Virus record (IMG/VR): IMGVR_UViG_3300030105_002498 | Location: 1-64,000 of that record | DNA from: a virus | Length of the DNA stretch: 64,000 bases | Direction: 5' to 3' (one strand) | Part shown: piece after piece, positions 8,288 through 16,760 of the stretch | Numbering within the stretch: the first letter of the stretch is position 1 | Layout: every line of letters begins with the position of its first letter | The notes under the pieces: generated by a model | Database searches by the model: none | Seen by the model: the letters and a program-made list of their open reading frames with translations, nothing else | What the model was told of the DNA's origin: nothing | Position numbers and translations under genes: made by a program

Positions 8288-9366
8288 ATCAGTCTTTTTT
8301 CAGTTAAATAATCTTTCAAGACTCTTTCACCTTTTCTATAGAATAAATCCGCAGGGTCAGTTATCTTGAGTTTTCTGAGTTCTTCAGGTAAGTAAAGGAA
8401 TGTTGCTTTAGGTTGTTCAAACAACTTATTAATAGTTTTAGCTACTTCTTGTGAAGCTTTAATACCAGTATCATCATTATCAAAAAATACAACAACTTTA
8501 TCAAATCTACTACATAAATCTTTAAGAGCCTTCTTATCAGGTGTTTGTCCTTCATTTTGAAACCACACAACATTTAAGCCTAAGTTTCTAAGTACTCTAC
8601 AATCTTTATAAGATTTAGAAATTACCAATTGTCTACCTGATGATACAAGCCTTTTAAAGTCTCCAATATCATCATTGTTACAATTAGTAACGAACTTGTA
8701 TTTTTTATTTTTCTGATAAGGTCTGTAAATTTTTCTGTGGGAATCTCCGAAGTCTGTGTAAGCATAACCTAAATCTCCAACATTGAAAGTAAAGTCTCCT
8801 TTCTTCGTGTTTTTTAACTTTAACTTTTGTATAGGAAAAACTTTGTCTTCAATAAGGTTAGCTTTTGATATGCCATACTTACTCCAGTAAATACCATCTC
8901 TATTTTGCCAACCTCTAGTAGAAACAAATATCTTAACAGGTAAGACATGTTTTTTAACAACATTAGTTATAGATAACTCTCGTCTTTTAGGACCTTGATA
9001 CTCTTTGCCATCAATTAGTTTAGCTTTTATAAAACTTAAAACTTCGTACAAATTATTAAGTTTCTCGCTGACTTGGATTGCATCAAAACAATCTATGTTT
9101 TTCATTTTGATTCTTCCATACTTAGATGGATTACCAAAATCCTTAAATCTTAATTTGTTGTTATAATACTCAAACCAACATCCAGGGTTATTGTCATTTA
9201 GTCTTGGGTCATCACTCACCCTAAAAGGAGAAGTCACATATTGAAACTCTTCAGGTTCAAAGTCAAAGACTAAAGAAAAAATCTCTTCTTGAGATATATA
9301 TTTAAGAATGGTGTTCTTATCAATATATCCTATTGGGTCTAAATCATCAGTCTTTTGATTACACAT
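8284..9366 (-). CDS. DnaG-like primase
   Basis: 360 aa. The C-terminal half carries a TOPRIM domain: QLVISKSYKDCRVL (with Lys replacing the usual catalytic Glu, as in many phage primases of this kind) and VVVFFDNDDTGIKAS with the D-x-D pair. The N-terminal part (SPFRVSDDPRLN and WFEYYNNKLRFKDFG) resembles the CHC2-type primase domain without zinc cysteines. It would make RNA primers for the DNA polymerase at 16.8 kb with the DnaB-like helicase at 11.5 kb. Overlaps the UDG-like gene. Confidence 0.85.
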   Translation of the reverse strand: MCNQKTDDLDPIGYIDKNTILKYISQEEIFSLVFDFEPEEFQYVTSPFRVSDDPRLNDNNPGCWFEYYNNKLRFKDFGNPSKYGRIKMKNIDCFDAIQVSEKLNNLYEVLSFIKAKLIDGKEYQGPKRRELSITNVVKKHVLPVKIFVSTRGWQNRDGIYWSKYGISKANLIEDKVFPIQKLKLKNTKKGDFTFNVGDLGYAYTDFGDSHRKIYRPYQKNKKYKFVTNCNNDDIGDFKRLVSSGRQLVISKSYKDCRVLRNLGLNVVWFQNEGQTPDKKALKDLCSRFDKVVVFFDNDDTGIKASQEVAKTINKLFEQPKATFLYLPEELRKLKITDPADLFYRKGERVLKDYLTEKRLI

Positions 9367-9387
9367 AGATAAGATTTAAGATGAAAT

Positions 9388-9420
9388 AAAAGGAGTCTCC
9401 AAGGGGAAGAGACTCCTTTT
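9388..9420 (-). terminator. Rho-independent terminator
   Basis: An 11-bp perfect stem (AAAAGGAGTCT and complement) with an 11-nt loop, followed on the minus strand by TTTTATTT. It ends the unit containing the 262-aa gene. Confidence 0.8.
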
Positions 9421-9442
9421 TCATATACGGAAAATTATTTGA

Positions 9443-10231
9443 CTACCACTTTGACTTAGATGCTGCTTTTCCTGCATCAGCAGTAAAGTTCTCATTAGAA
9501 CCAACAGCTTGTCTTGGACCATTTTCTTGTCCTTCTTCTTGTAAGTAAGCTTTCTCTGAACCCATGAAGTTTGCATCTCTAGTGAATGGGTGTTCCACTC
9601 CTTCAGGTGTTACATACTTCAAGTTTCCTTCAAAACATTCTTTGAAGTCACCTCTGAAAGAAGGGCAGAAGAATCTTCCACCTTTCATATTTTTAGCTAA
9701 CTCTAAGAATGTTCTATCTTGACCATCAGCAATTTGCCATTGGTATTGCAAGAAAGTATCAATAGGAATTGTAGTATAAGTCTGAGGTAACAGACCACAT
9801 ACAATTTGCGCCCATGCAGCAAAGTTTGCAGCAGGTGTTGCTAGAGCAGCATCAAGACTAGCTTGAGTAACTCCTACAGCTTTAACTGCATGAATCACTA
9901 CAGCTTTTTGTTGCTTAATTTTCGTATTATAAGCAATAGTGTACTCATCTTCCCACTCTGCACCTGGTACTGGAGCTGGAATTTTGTCCCCACTTGCCCC
10001 AAACAAATCTCCAGTTACATCATAGATTCTACGATTGTATTCTCTGTCCCCAATTTTCACGTTGATGTCTACTGCATCAGCAGCAGCTCCATCTGCACCA
10101 GCAGTTGCATTATAGATAATCTTTGTGAAGAATACTCCAGAATTTAGACCAAATGCTCCACCTGTTTTTGATTTTAAGCTTTGGTCATTGTCATTAACTG
10201 TACCGAAACCTTCTCTTTGAATTTTTCCCAT
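9443..10231 (-). CDS. Probable single-stranded DNA-binding or abundant replication protein
   Basis: 262 aa with a glycine/alanine-rich body, a central YQWQIADGQDRTFLELAKN stretch and a charged disordered C-terminal tail of about 30 residues (QEEGQENG...ASKSKW). It stands between primase and helicase genes, is flanked by its own terminator, and begins after a 57-nt AT-rich leader, as expected for a highly expressed protein. crAss-like phages carry their SSB near the primase. No OB-fold motif can be read directly, so SSB is a positional guess. Confidence 0.45.
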   Translation of the reverse strand: MGKIQREGFGTVNDNDQSLKSKTGGAFGLNSGVFFTKIIYNATAGADGAAADAVDINVKIGDREYNRRIYDVTGDLFGASGDKIPAPVPGAEWEDEYTIAYNTKIKQQKAVVIHAVKAVGVTQASLDAALATPAANFAAWAQIVCGLLPQTYTTIPIDTFLQYQWQIADGQDRTFLELAKNMKGGRFFCPSFRGDFKECFEGNLKYVTPEGVEHPFTRDANFMGSEKAYLQEEGQENGPRQAVGSNENFTADAGKAASKSKW

Positions 10232-10288
10232 GTTAGGATATATTTTTTAAAATAATAAATGATAAAAATAGAAAACTCTCGGAATTTA

Positions 10289-10723
10289 TTACCCATTATT
10301 CCAACTAGAACGGGGTGTTTCTTGGGTAGCAGCTTCTTCGTCTACTACTTCTTCTTTTTCTTCTCTTTTAGTTCCTTCTTCAGTTACTTCATCAGTTGGT
10401 GAAGAATCATTATTTTCAAAAACTGTTAAACCTTCAAAAGCTTGCGCATCTTGATTAGCTTCTTCATCCATGATTGCAGCAGCTTCAACATCAGGAATAA
10501 CCAATGGAGTAGGTGCTAAAGAAACTTCGTTTTCATCATCTAAAACGACAAAAGTAGACACTTTAACTTTCTTAACTTTTCTTCCTTTCAACTTAGGGTG
10601 TTGAAATAATTCTTTACACTCTGTTTTAGTGATGCCATAGTATACTGCAATTGCATCTCGATCTTGACCATTTCCTAGCAATTCTAGGACTTTACTAATT
10701 CTAATTTGAATTTGATTGCTCAT
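10289..10723 (-). CDS. Small HTH-like protein with acidic tail
   Basis: 144 aa. Residues 5-45 look like a helix-turn-helix (KVLELLGNGQDRDAIAVYYG, then ITKTECKELFQHPKLKG), with a basic patch RKVKKVKV. The remaining 80 residues are strongly acidic and low in complexity (VTEEGTKREEKEEVVDEE). This build is seen in phage DNA-binding regulators and in proteins that recruit polymerases. Function unknown. Confidence 0.65.
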   Translation of the reverse strand: MSNQIQIRISKVLELLGNGQDRDAIAVYYGITKTECKELFQHPKLKGRKVKKVKVSTFVVLDDENEVSLAPTPLVIPDVEAAAIMDEEANQDAQAFEGLTVFENNDSSPTDEVTEEGTKREEKEEVVDEEAATQETPRSSWNNG

Positions 10724-10770
10724 TTTATAAAATTTTTAACGTTAAAATAAATAAATAAAATAGAAAACTC

Positions 10771-11445
10771 TTAAACTTCCATAAGTCTTTCAACAAGGAA
10801 CTGATAATCATTGTCAATGACAGCATCAAATGCTCCCATAGGACTTCTCCCTGTATTAGCTCCTGAATTCTCTGTGTAGAGAATATACCTTGTGTTACCT
10901 TCCTCTTTAATTACGTCAGAGTACAATACAGTTTCAAGTTTACCTTCAATCTGCATGTTTGTTGCCATATTACCAAGAGTCTTTAATCTCTTCTTCATAT
11001 CTGCACCAGTCTTGTAATCTTCAACATGTCCTGTAAGGATTGCAAACTTTTCATCTTCAAACATATCTCTTGATGCTACCTCATCAATATGGTCTCTGAT
11101 GTCCTTATAAGTCTTTGGGATTAAGTGATAAGGCATTGTAGGATTAAACTTCTTACCATACTCCGCTTTTCCTCCTGTCCATACAGGATTCTTGTTATCA
11201 GCATTGAACCAGATATTAGTCTGGCTAGGCAAGTTTCTCATTCCAGTAGATTTACCTGTTCCAGGTTCTCCTAAAATAAGAATAATTTCAAAGCCTTTCT
11301 CTTGAAAGTAAGATATAAGTTTCCAAATATCTTGTCCATAATCCTTCCACTTATCATGGTTGGCTTTCTTACTGCTTGTCATGTACATCTCATTTTGAAT
11401 ACCAGTAAGAGTATCAACGCAGATGGTTCTGATTTTTTCAGACAT
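10771..11445 (-). CDS. Phage P-loop ATPase with rearranged motif order
   Basis: I start it at 11445 (MSEKIRTICVDT), because the longer frame overlaps the upstream gene. It resembles phage NTP-binding proteins of the AAA_24/Sak4-like type, but the Walker B strand block (RTICVDTLTGIQNEMY and KWKDYGQDIWKLI) comes first, and the Walker A strand and loop (IILILGEPGTGKSTGM) follow at about residue 58. The conserved C-terminal parts (FAILTGHVED, KTLGNMATNMQIEGK, SGANTGRSPMGAFD) are in the normal place. It is likely a recombination or replication accessory ATPase beside the DnaB-like helicase. Confidence 0.75.
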   Translation of the reverse strand: MSEKIRTICVDTLTGIQNEMYMTSSKKANHDKWKDYGQDIWKLISYFQEKGFEIILILGEPGTGKSTGMRNLPSQTNIWFNADNKNPVWTGGKAEYGKKFNPTMPYHLIPKTYKDIRDHIDEVASRDMFEDEKFAILTGHVEDYKTGADMKKRLKTLGNMATNMQIEGKLETVLYSDVIKEEGNTRYILYTENSGANTGRSPMGAFDAVIDNDYQFLVERLMEV

Positions 11446-11461
11446 AAATAATAAAATTTTA

Positions 11462-12589
11462 CTAATCAATTTCCAATTTCTCAAAACTCTTATATGCCCC
11501 TGCCATATTAACTCTAAAATGCTGTGGAAATTCACAATGTCGTGACTCCACTAAATGAACTGTTCGCATCTTAGGATATAATTCATTCCCTCCTTTGTCT
11601 TTTATTTCTTTACCAAAATGTTTAGATAGGTTATATCTTTCATCATTAGGGTTGAAGAGTGTAAAAACATAATCTGCATCCTCTGCAAGATTACCAGTAT
11701 CTTTTATATCATCTGAGTTGGGGTACAATAAATCACTAAACTCCTTAATCCTGTCCAATTGAGTCATGTTTCTGTTAAGATGTATTATGTCAACAAAAGT
11801 CCATTGACACCAGTTTCTTATTTCAACCTGGTATTCTATGTACTTGTCAACAGCTTGCTTCTTTTGGAAACCTCTCTCAAGGAGTATTTTTCTCAAGTGG
11901 TCAGTAATAACAATAGTAAATTTTTTAGGGTCATGAGGATTATATCCTGTGATTCTCCTACCTTTACCCATTTTTACATAGTTAAACTTACCATGTTTTT
12001 CAGCATGAGCCAAAAAGAATTTATAATAGCCAGTAGGGTTATCTTTTTGTTCTATAAAAGTCATTATGCCAGGAACTATACAAACACCATTGGTACTGTA
12101 CTCCCCAAAAATAGGGATTATTCTTCTGTCATAAACATCTTTTAAAGGTTCAAGAAGTATCTCTTTGACTTTAATAATATTCTCATTATCATCCTGAAGT
12201 CTACCTCTCAAGTAGTTAGCACTAAGTTCAACATCATCACTACCATTTCTTGTCACACCTGGAGGTAAGGAAATATGAGTAATTCCATAGTCCAAGAAAA
12301 GAAAGTGGGCAGCATATTCAAATTCTTTGCTAACTCTGTCAATCTCTAAAGATAAATAAATGACTTCTAAGGGAGTGTTACTTGCTATAGCATCAAGTAT
12401 AGGATTTATGACAAATCCATTATCAACGAATGTTGACTTACCTGCTTTAGGTGCAGCTCCAACTCCGTAGAGTCTTCCTTTCTGCACTCCATTAATAGCA
12501 TTAGAAATATGGGATAGTCCTTTACCCATAGATAGTCCTTTGTTACCTTCAGCTTGACCTTTCTTAAACTCTTCTATAAAATTACTCAT
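11462..12589 (-). CDS. DnaB-like replicative helicase (RecA-type fold)
   Basis: 375 aa. Walker A is GVGAAPKAGKST at residues 43-53, followed by VIYLSLEIDR (motif H1a, with the catalytic Glu), Walker B-like FTIVITDH and a late block HLNRNMTQLDRIK ... DTGNLAEDADYVFTLFNP that matches DnaB motifs 3 and 4. It would unwind the replication fork 5'-3'. There is no N-terminal DnaB domain, so it is a compact version. The start is preceded by the stop of the 183-aa gene at 1 nt. Confidence 0.85.
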   Translation of the reverse strand: MSNFIEEFKKGQAEGNKGLSMGKGLSHISNAINGVQKGRLYGVGAAPKAGKSTFVDNGFVINPILDAIASNTPLEVIYLSLEIDRVSKEFEYAAHFLFLDYGITHISLPPGVTRNGSDDVELSANYLRGRLQDDNENIIKVKEILLEPLKDVYDRRIIPIFGEYSTNGVCIVPGIMTFIEQKDNPTGYYKFFLAHAEKHGKFNYVKMGKGRRITGYNPHDPKKFTIVITDHLRKILLERGFQKKQAVDKYIEYQVEIRNWCQWTFVDIIHLNRNMTQLDRIKEFSDLLYPNSDDIKDTGNLAEDADYVFTLFNPNDERYNLSKHFGKEIKDKGGNELYPKMRTVHLVESRHCEFPQHFRVNMAGAYKSFEKLEID

Positions 12590-12590
12590 T

Positions 12591-13142
12591 CTACTTCATG
12601 GTTATGGATTTACTAACTCTCTCTTTATTTATAAACTTTCTGTCTTTCGCTAAATCTACAAAAGTTAAGATTGGATTAGTTTTGTCTGTCCCTTTTCCTT
12701 TTTGAATAAAGTAGTGGGGGTTACTGACAAACTTAGCTTGTCTCCTCTCTTGCTGACAACTCATAATATAAAGTTGTGTAGCTTCAAGGATTAAATCTTT
12801 ATGTAGTTCAGGAAACTCAAGTAATAAAGCTTGCATTCGATTAACACACTCTCTCTTGTATTTGTTATGTTTTTGAAAGGGTTCAAAGAGAATTAAGTAT
12901 TCATCTTTAACCCAGTCTAATCCCATATCAAGATTTTCAAAGAGAGAAATTTTCCAATCAAGAGACTTTAGAGTTTTGTCAAACTTGACAATATTCAGAA
13001 TATGGAGTTTTTGTTTAAGACCTTCAGGAACATAGGAAACTTCATATCCAAGATATAAAGATACTAAATAACAAATAGAATCTCCAACATGAAAGCCACT
13101 TTCTCGTAAAAATTTAATTAAATCTGGATTAATTTTTCTCAT
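12591..13142 (-). CDS. Unknown replication-block protein, 183 aa
   Basis: No family recognised. The protein is mostly helical with a repeated leucine/aromatic pattern, a basic C-terminus (NKERVSKSITMK) and a Cys-Gln-Gln segment in the last third. It is tightly coupled: its ATG overlaps the stop of the 33-aa gene upstream by 3 to 4 nt and the helicase begins 1 nt after its stop. Helicase loader or adaptor would be a reasonable guess from position, but nothing in the sequence proves it. Confidence 0.65.
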   Translation of the reverse strand: MRKINPDLIKFLRESGFHVGDSICYLVSLYLGYEVSYVPEGLKQKLHILNIVKFDKTLKSLDWKISLFENLDMGLDWVKDEYLILFEPFQKHNKYKRECVNRMQALLLEFPELHKDLILEATQLYIMSCQQERRQAKFVSNPHYFIQKGKGTDKTNPILTFVDLAKDRKFINKERVSKSITMK

Positions 13143-13240
13143 CTTTTCTTTTTGTTTATTTCGTAATATTCCAACACTTTTTTGATAAACTCATCCTTGT
13201 GGCTCTTAAAAATCTTAGCCACTTCTTTAGGTGTTATCAT
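13139..13240 (-). CDS. Tiny 33-aa basic protein
   Basis: The product reads MITPKEVAKIFKSHKDEFIK and 13 more residues ending NKKKR. Both ends use ATGA-type overlaps: its ATG overlaps the RNA ligase stop and its TGA overlaps the ATG of the 183-aa gene. Such exact coupling on both sides argues that it is translated. It looks like a short HTH-like helix pair with a lysine-rich end. Function unknown. Confidence 0.6.
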   Translation of the reverse strand: MITPKEVAKIFKSHKDEFIKKVLEYYEINKKKR

Positions 13241-14313
13241 ACTGTGTCTAATTTTACAAAATAGTATTGTCTAACTCTATTAGAAAACTCTTTAGAAATT
13301 TGCTTCCACTCTAAGTTGTTAGCTTTCATGGCTTCATGTTCTTCAGTAATGATGTCATTAGCAACCCATTTTAATAAGGCTGGCATGTGCTTTTTCTCTG
13401 TAGCTCCTACTTCCATAATACCTTGTTCAATTCTATTTTCACTACAAGAGTAATCAATGAAATCTCCAACACTTTGAAGTAGTGCCTCATCAACTGGTGC
13501 AAGTTGCTTGATGCTTCTGCCACCAGTTACAGAATGTTTAATACCTTTTACTTTAAAGATATGTTTAGCACCATTAACAATAGCAGACCAAACTACACCT
13601 TCTCCAACACCTTTAAATCCTAAAGAAGCTGTTACAGGACAAAGGGATTCAACCCTGTTGGTAATTTCAATCAGAATGTTTTGTATAGCAGCAGGAGTAT
13701 TGAAATCAATATCAAGTTCAAACTTAGGAAAATTATGGATATTGTAAATATCTTCAACAACAACTCTATCATATCCGTTATTTAACCATGATGCTTCCTC
13801 GGCAATTTTAATGCCACTAATATCTATCCAGATTTCTTCTTCTGTTACAGGATTCCAAATCAACAAATCAAATACATAGAAAGCTTTCTCTCTTTCAGAA
13901 ATTCCAACTCCTTTCTGTACACCTTTTCCTGCCCACTCTCCAAATAGATGCATCTGGTCTCCCTCAAAACATTCATACTTGTCCCACCAGAGCCTAAATA
14001 AATGAGTAAAATACTCTTTATTAGTAAGCTGGACAAACTGATTAAATCCGAAATGGGCATTTTTAGAAGAGAAATCATCAGCCTCAAGTAAAGAAGTTCT
14101 TTTCTGTGCTACAATACCTTCTTTAGGAGTGTAAGCAATCCCAGCATTTGTTCCATGTAACTTAACTGTCCCCTCAAAAGTAATAGTAGGTTTTTCGTAA
14201 GTATTGTAAACAGGGTCTCCATTTTCATCAGTATACGCATAGTTAGCTGTATGTTGAATGTCCCTGATTACATCTTTAAATTGTCTAATCTTGTGGTATG
14301 CTTTGAATTCCAT
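13237..14313 (-). CDS. RNA ligase (T4 Rnl2-like)
   Basis: 358 aa. The nucleotidyltransferase motif I is KLHGTN with the adenylated lysine at about residue 51, followed by LFGEWAGKG (motif III region), VGEGVVW (motif IV) and HIFKVKG (motif V). Rnl2-type ligases seal nicks in RNA, often to repair tRNAs cut by host defence nucleases. That is noteworthy because this genome carries many tRNA and tRNA-like genes. The start overlaps the SF2 helicase gene by 29 nt. Confidence 0.85.
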   Translation of the reverse strand: MEFKAYHKIRQFKDVIRDIQHTANYAYTDENGDPVYNTYEKPTITFEGTVKLHGTNAGIAYTPKEGIVAQKRTSLLEADDFSSKNAHFGFNQFVQLTNKEYFTHLFRLWWDKYECFEGDQMHLFGEWAGKGVQKGVGISEREKAFYVFDLLIWNPVTEEEIWIDISGIKIAEEASWLNNGYDRVVVEDIYNIHNFPKFELDIDFNTPAAIQNILIEITNRVESLCPVTASLGFKGVGEGVVWSAIVNGAKHIFKVKGIKHSVTGGRSIKQLAPVDEALLQSVGDFIDYSCSENRIEQGIMEVGATEKKHMPALLKWVANDIITEEHEAMKANNLEWKQISKEFSNRVRQYYFVKLDTV

Positions 14314-15598
14314 TAGTTATGCTTTTTAGATGTTTATAAATAATTTTACTTTTATCAAAACTCGCTAGTGTTCGTTGTACCCATACTTCATCTTGGGTGT
14401 CCTTTATACAAAGCAGCCAAATCTTAGCTATGTAATTCTTTTGACTTAATAGAGTCCTACAAATCTTTTGAGATGTTGAACCATTCTTATCAGAATCACA
14501 TTGCACTAGTATTAAGTTATCCAGGTTCTTATAAGTGTAACCTGTCCCTCCTGTATTCACCATAGCTATTGTATCAATCTCATCTTTCTGAAATTGTAAT
14601 AACTTGGTGTTGTCTGTTTTACTGTGGTAAGTAGCATTAGGATGAATTTCTTCAGCTTGAGCTATACTATTACAGAAAATCAATTTCTTAGTGTCTTTTA
14701 GTTCTTCAATAAGAGCTTTTGTTACAACCTCTTTAAGTTCTGAATTACCAATGGCTTGCTTTCTTCCAATCAATAATGAAGCATGATATGGAGTATGTAA
14801 CTTGTCTTTAGTAATTCTATACAGAACTCCTTCAAGTGTTACCTTACCAGTATATGTACCATCATCTTGTATTACAAAGTATCCAAGAGAACTTCCACTT
14901 GCTCCAATAATAGCAAACAATCTTCCACCATATTTACTAGTCTTCTCTGCTAGACCTAGAGTACCATTTAATCCTCCAGTTAAAGTTAGCATTCCTTCTC
15001 CATCAAAGACAACCTTTGCCATAGTCTTAGAATTAATTGCAGCTTGAATCCTATTATACTTAGTCAGTAATTCCTTAATAGGATTAATCATAAGTACAGT
15101 AACTTCATAGTTTGCAAGTATTCCCATATCAACAGCTTCATTAATAGGCATCTCATATAAAATCTCTAATTCCAATTGTTTATACAATTCCAACTTATTC
15201 TTATGTTTTGTTGGTGTACCTGTCATAGATAAAATAGATTCATAATCTAATAACCTATCAAATAAAGCAATAGAATTTAACTCAGTTAAAGCTTGTTCTT
15301 CATCGAGTATTATCAATTCAAAATAGCCTTTTATTTTACTTAAAGAACTATATGTAACAGTAGTCAATTTTTTCAAGTATCTTTTTGCTCCCCATTTCTC
15401 AAACTCTTCAGGTATGTCAACCTTAGATAGTTTAGCAGAAGGTGTTACCCATAGGATTGACTCAGGCTTAAATTTCTTTATAGCCATGATTGCAATCTTA
15501 GTCTTACCTACTCTAGGAGCAAGTAACAACCTACCATGAAGTTGTTCAACTTGAGATACTACATTCTTCTGGATTGCAGTTTTATCTTTATTCGTCAT
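14285..15598 (-). CDS. SF2 DEAD/DEAH-type helicase
   Basis: 437 aa. LLLAPRVGKTKIAI (residues 25-37) is a Walker A loop of SF2 type, with ILWVTPSAKL (motif Ia), FELIILDEEQALTE (motif II, DEEQ) and SMTGTPTKH (motif III). The C-terminal half has IFCNSIAQAEEI, MVNTGGTGYTYKNLDNLIL and QKICRTL (motifs IV-VI). Such phage enzymes act in recombination, replication restart or late transcription. The canonical motifs are all present, so it should be active. Confidence 0.85.
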   Translation of the reverse strand: MTNKDKTAIQKNVVSQVEQLHGRLLLAPRVGKTKIAIMAIKKFKPESILWVTPSAKLSKVDIPEEFEKWGAKRYLKKLTTVTYSSLSKIKGYFELIILDEEQALTELNSIALFDRLLDYESILSMTGTPTKHKNKLELYKQLELEILYEMPINEAVDMGILANYEVTVLMINPIKELLTKYNRIQAAINSKTMAKVVFDGEGMLTLTGGLNGTLGLAEKTSKYGGRLFAIIGASGSSLGYFVIQDDGTYTGKVTLEGVLYRITKDKLHTPYHASLLIGRKQAIGNSELKEVVTKALIEELKDTKKLIFCNSIAQAEEIHPNATYHSKTDNTKLLQFQKDEIDTIAMVNTGGTGYTYKNLDNLILVQCDSDKNGSTSQKICRTLLSQKNYIAKIWLLCIKDTQDEVWVQRTLASFDKSKIIYKHLKSITNGIQSIPQD

Positions 15599-15806
15599 TT
15601 CCCTCCCACATTACACTTACGATCCATAGAGTAAAGAGTAAAAGTGTTGCAGTTGGCAATACAAATATTCCTATGATAGTATCGTATGATAAAATAACTT
15701 GACCTTGTTTAACCTCTCCCCAAATATGGAGAGAACAACAGATGCCAAGAACAGTCATAAGTCCGAAGATTATAATAGTAAAAATTTTTTTCATTCCTTT
15801 TAGCAT
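15588..15806 (-). CDS. Small membrane protein with two TM helices
   Basis: 72 aa; TM1 about residues 8-30 (IFTIIIFGLMTVLGICC) and TM2 about 42-65 (TIIGIFVLPTATLLLFTLWI). A short charged loop separates them. The stop overlaps the SF2 helicase start. Internal ATG MKK at residue 5 is an alternative start. Possible inner membrane effector; no family recognised. Confidence 0.6.
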   Translation of the reverse strand: MLKGMKKIFTIIIFGLMTVLGICCSLHIWGEVKQGQVILSYDTIIGIFVLPTATLLLFTLWIVSVMWEGNDE

Positions 15807-16045
15807 AATAAAAGTGTTTTAAGGTTAGGTTTAATGTAAGTGTAATGAGCCATGATGTGTTTATTAGTATAACCATCCTTATCTGCTGTCCCCATATTTC
15901 TATTAAGACTAGCAAAAATTACGTCATCTCTATTCTTGATTTCTATGTAATGCTGCATAGCATCAACATATTTATCAAAACCAGTAATTTGATTTCTATT
16001 CTTTCCAGTACCACCCATTATTATAACGTAAGCAATTATCCACAT
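15800..16045 (-). CDS. Unknown small protein, 81 aa
   Basis: Begins with a hydrophobic stretch MWIIAYVIIMGG and continues as a soluble, histidine-containing domain (KYVDAMQHYIEIKNRDDVIF). It overlaps the membrane protein gene by 7 nt. It shares the MW-I start context with its neighbour at 16036-16299. Function unknown. Confidence 0.5.
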   Translation of the reverse strand: MWIIAYVIIMGGTGKNRNQITGFDKYVDAMQHYIEIKNRDDVIFASLNRNMGTADKDGYTNKHIMAHYTYIKPNLKTLLLC

Positions 16046-16299
16046 AATAATAAAATTTTAAAACTGGGTTTATAAGATGTTGTTTTACAAAAAGAAAGTT
16101 CGGCATCATTCCAAAATCCTTCCACATGATGTGGTTCAGTACTTTGTGTAATAACAGAAATATTAGCTGAGTAAATATCATCATAAGTCATTAGATTATC
16201 ATAGTATTCTTTAGCTTCCTTTTCTGTTTCATGTACACACCAAGAATCTGTTAATTCTCCAGTCATACAATCTTTAATAGTTGATGATATTAGCCACAT
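16036..16299 (-). CDS. Unknown small protein, 87 aa
   Basis: MWLISSTIKDCMTGELTDSW start; central KEAKEYYDNLMTYDDIYS stretch; three histidines/cysteines (VHETEK, TEPHHVEG, SFCKTT) that could bind metal. Packed between two other small genes in the same direction. No family recognised. Confidence 0.5.
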   Translation of the reverse strand: MWLISSTIKDCMTGELTDSWCVHETEKEAKEYYDNLMTYDDIYSANISVITQSTEPHHVEGFWNDAELSFCKTTSYKPSFKILLLCG

Positions 16300-16302
16300 A
16301 AG

Positions 16303-16551
16303 TCAAGATATTTTGTTACGTTGATTAAATGAAAGCATCATTGCTTGTTGTCTAATTCCCCACTTTCTTGTTAAGACATCGGGTAAATAACTATCAAACA
16401 TGATACATCTATCTGCCATCCTTTTTGCATCAAAAGTACTCATCCTTCCTTCGATAAGACCTTCTTTATCTGCAAAAGATAAAATAACATCTGCAAGCTC
16501 TTTTAAACTCTTTGTAAAGTTGACAGCTTGGTATTTTTCTAATTCATTCAT
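16303..16551 (-). CDS. Unknown small helical protein, 82 aa
   Basis: Begins MNELEKYQAVNFTKSLKELA and is predicted helical, with a DAKRMADRCIMF segment. The start is separated from the previous small gene's stop by 3 nt. Part of the leftward operon between the polymerase and the SF2 helicase. Function unknown. Confidence 0.55.
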   Translation of the reverse strand: MNELEKYQAVNFTKSLKELADVILSFADKEGLIEGRMSTFDAKRMADRCIMFDSYLPDVLTRKWGIRQQAMMLSFNQRNKIS

Positions 16552-16554
16552 AAG

Positions 16555-16722
16555 TCATTCAAATTTAAAGTGTTCAATTAAAAAATAAATAGCAAATAAA
16601 AGTGGGATAAGGATGCCTATAAATATATAGACTAAGACTGCAAATCTTTTTCTATCACTATCCATCTTTTGTAAATTGTCTTGTCTCTCTTTGGAGATTC
16701 TTTCACGGTCTTGGTCATTCAT
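16555..16722 (-). CDS. Single-pass small membrane protein, 55 aa
   Basis: Read directly from the sequence: a charged N-terminal helix MNDQDRERISKERQDNLQKM is followed by a hydrophobic segment (FAVLVYIFIGILIPLLFAIY) and a short tail EHFKFE. Charged N-terminus and one TM helix suggest a membrane-anchored adaptor. The ATG lies directly after a C-rich stretch on the minus strand (AAATCCCCCC), similar to the repeated box seen in the accessory region. Confidence 0.55.
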   Translation of the reverse strand: MNDQDRERISKERQDNLQKMDSDRKRFAVLVYIFIGILIPLLFAIYFLIEHFKFE

Positions 16723-16760
16723 AATCGGGGGGATTTTTATGGGTTAAAAAATTTTGTTTA

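Noticed and set aside
12713-12722. A GTAGTGGGGGTTA stretch similar to the repeated box
   Set aside because: It lies inside the coding sequence of the 183-aa gene and reads as SNPHYF; it matches only part of the box.
16723-16735. Run of six Gs near 16728 as a further copy of the repeated box
   Set aside because: Only the C-run and adjacent As match; it is too close to a start codon to be judged, so it is not counted as a copy.
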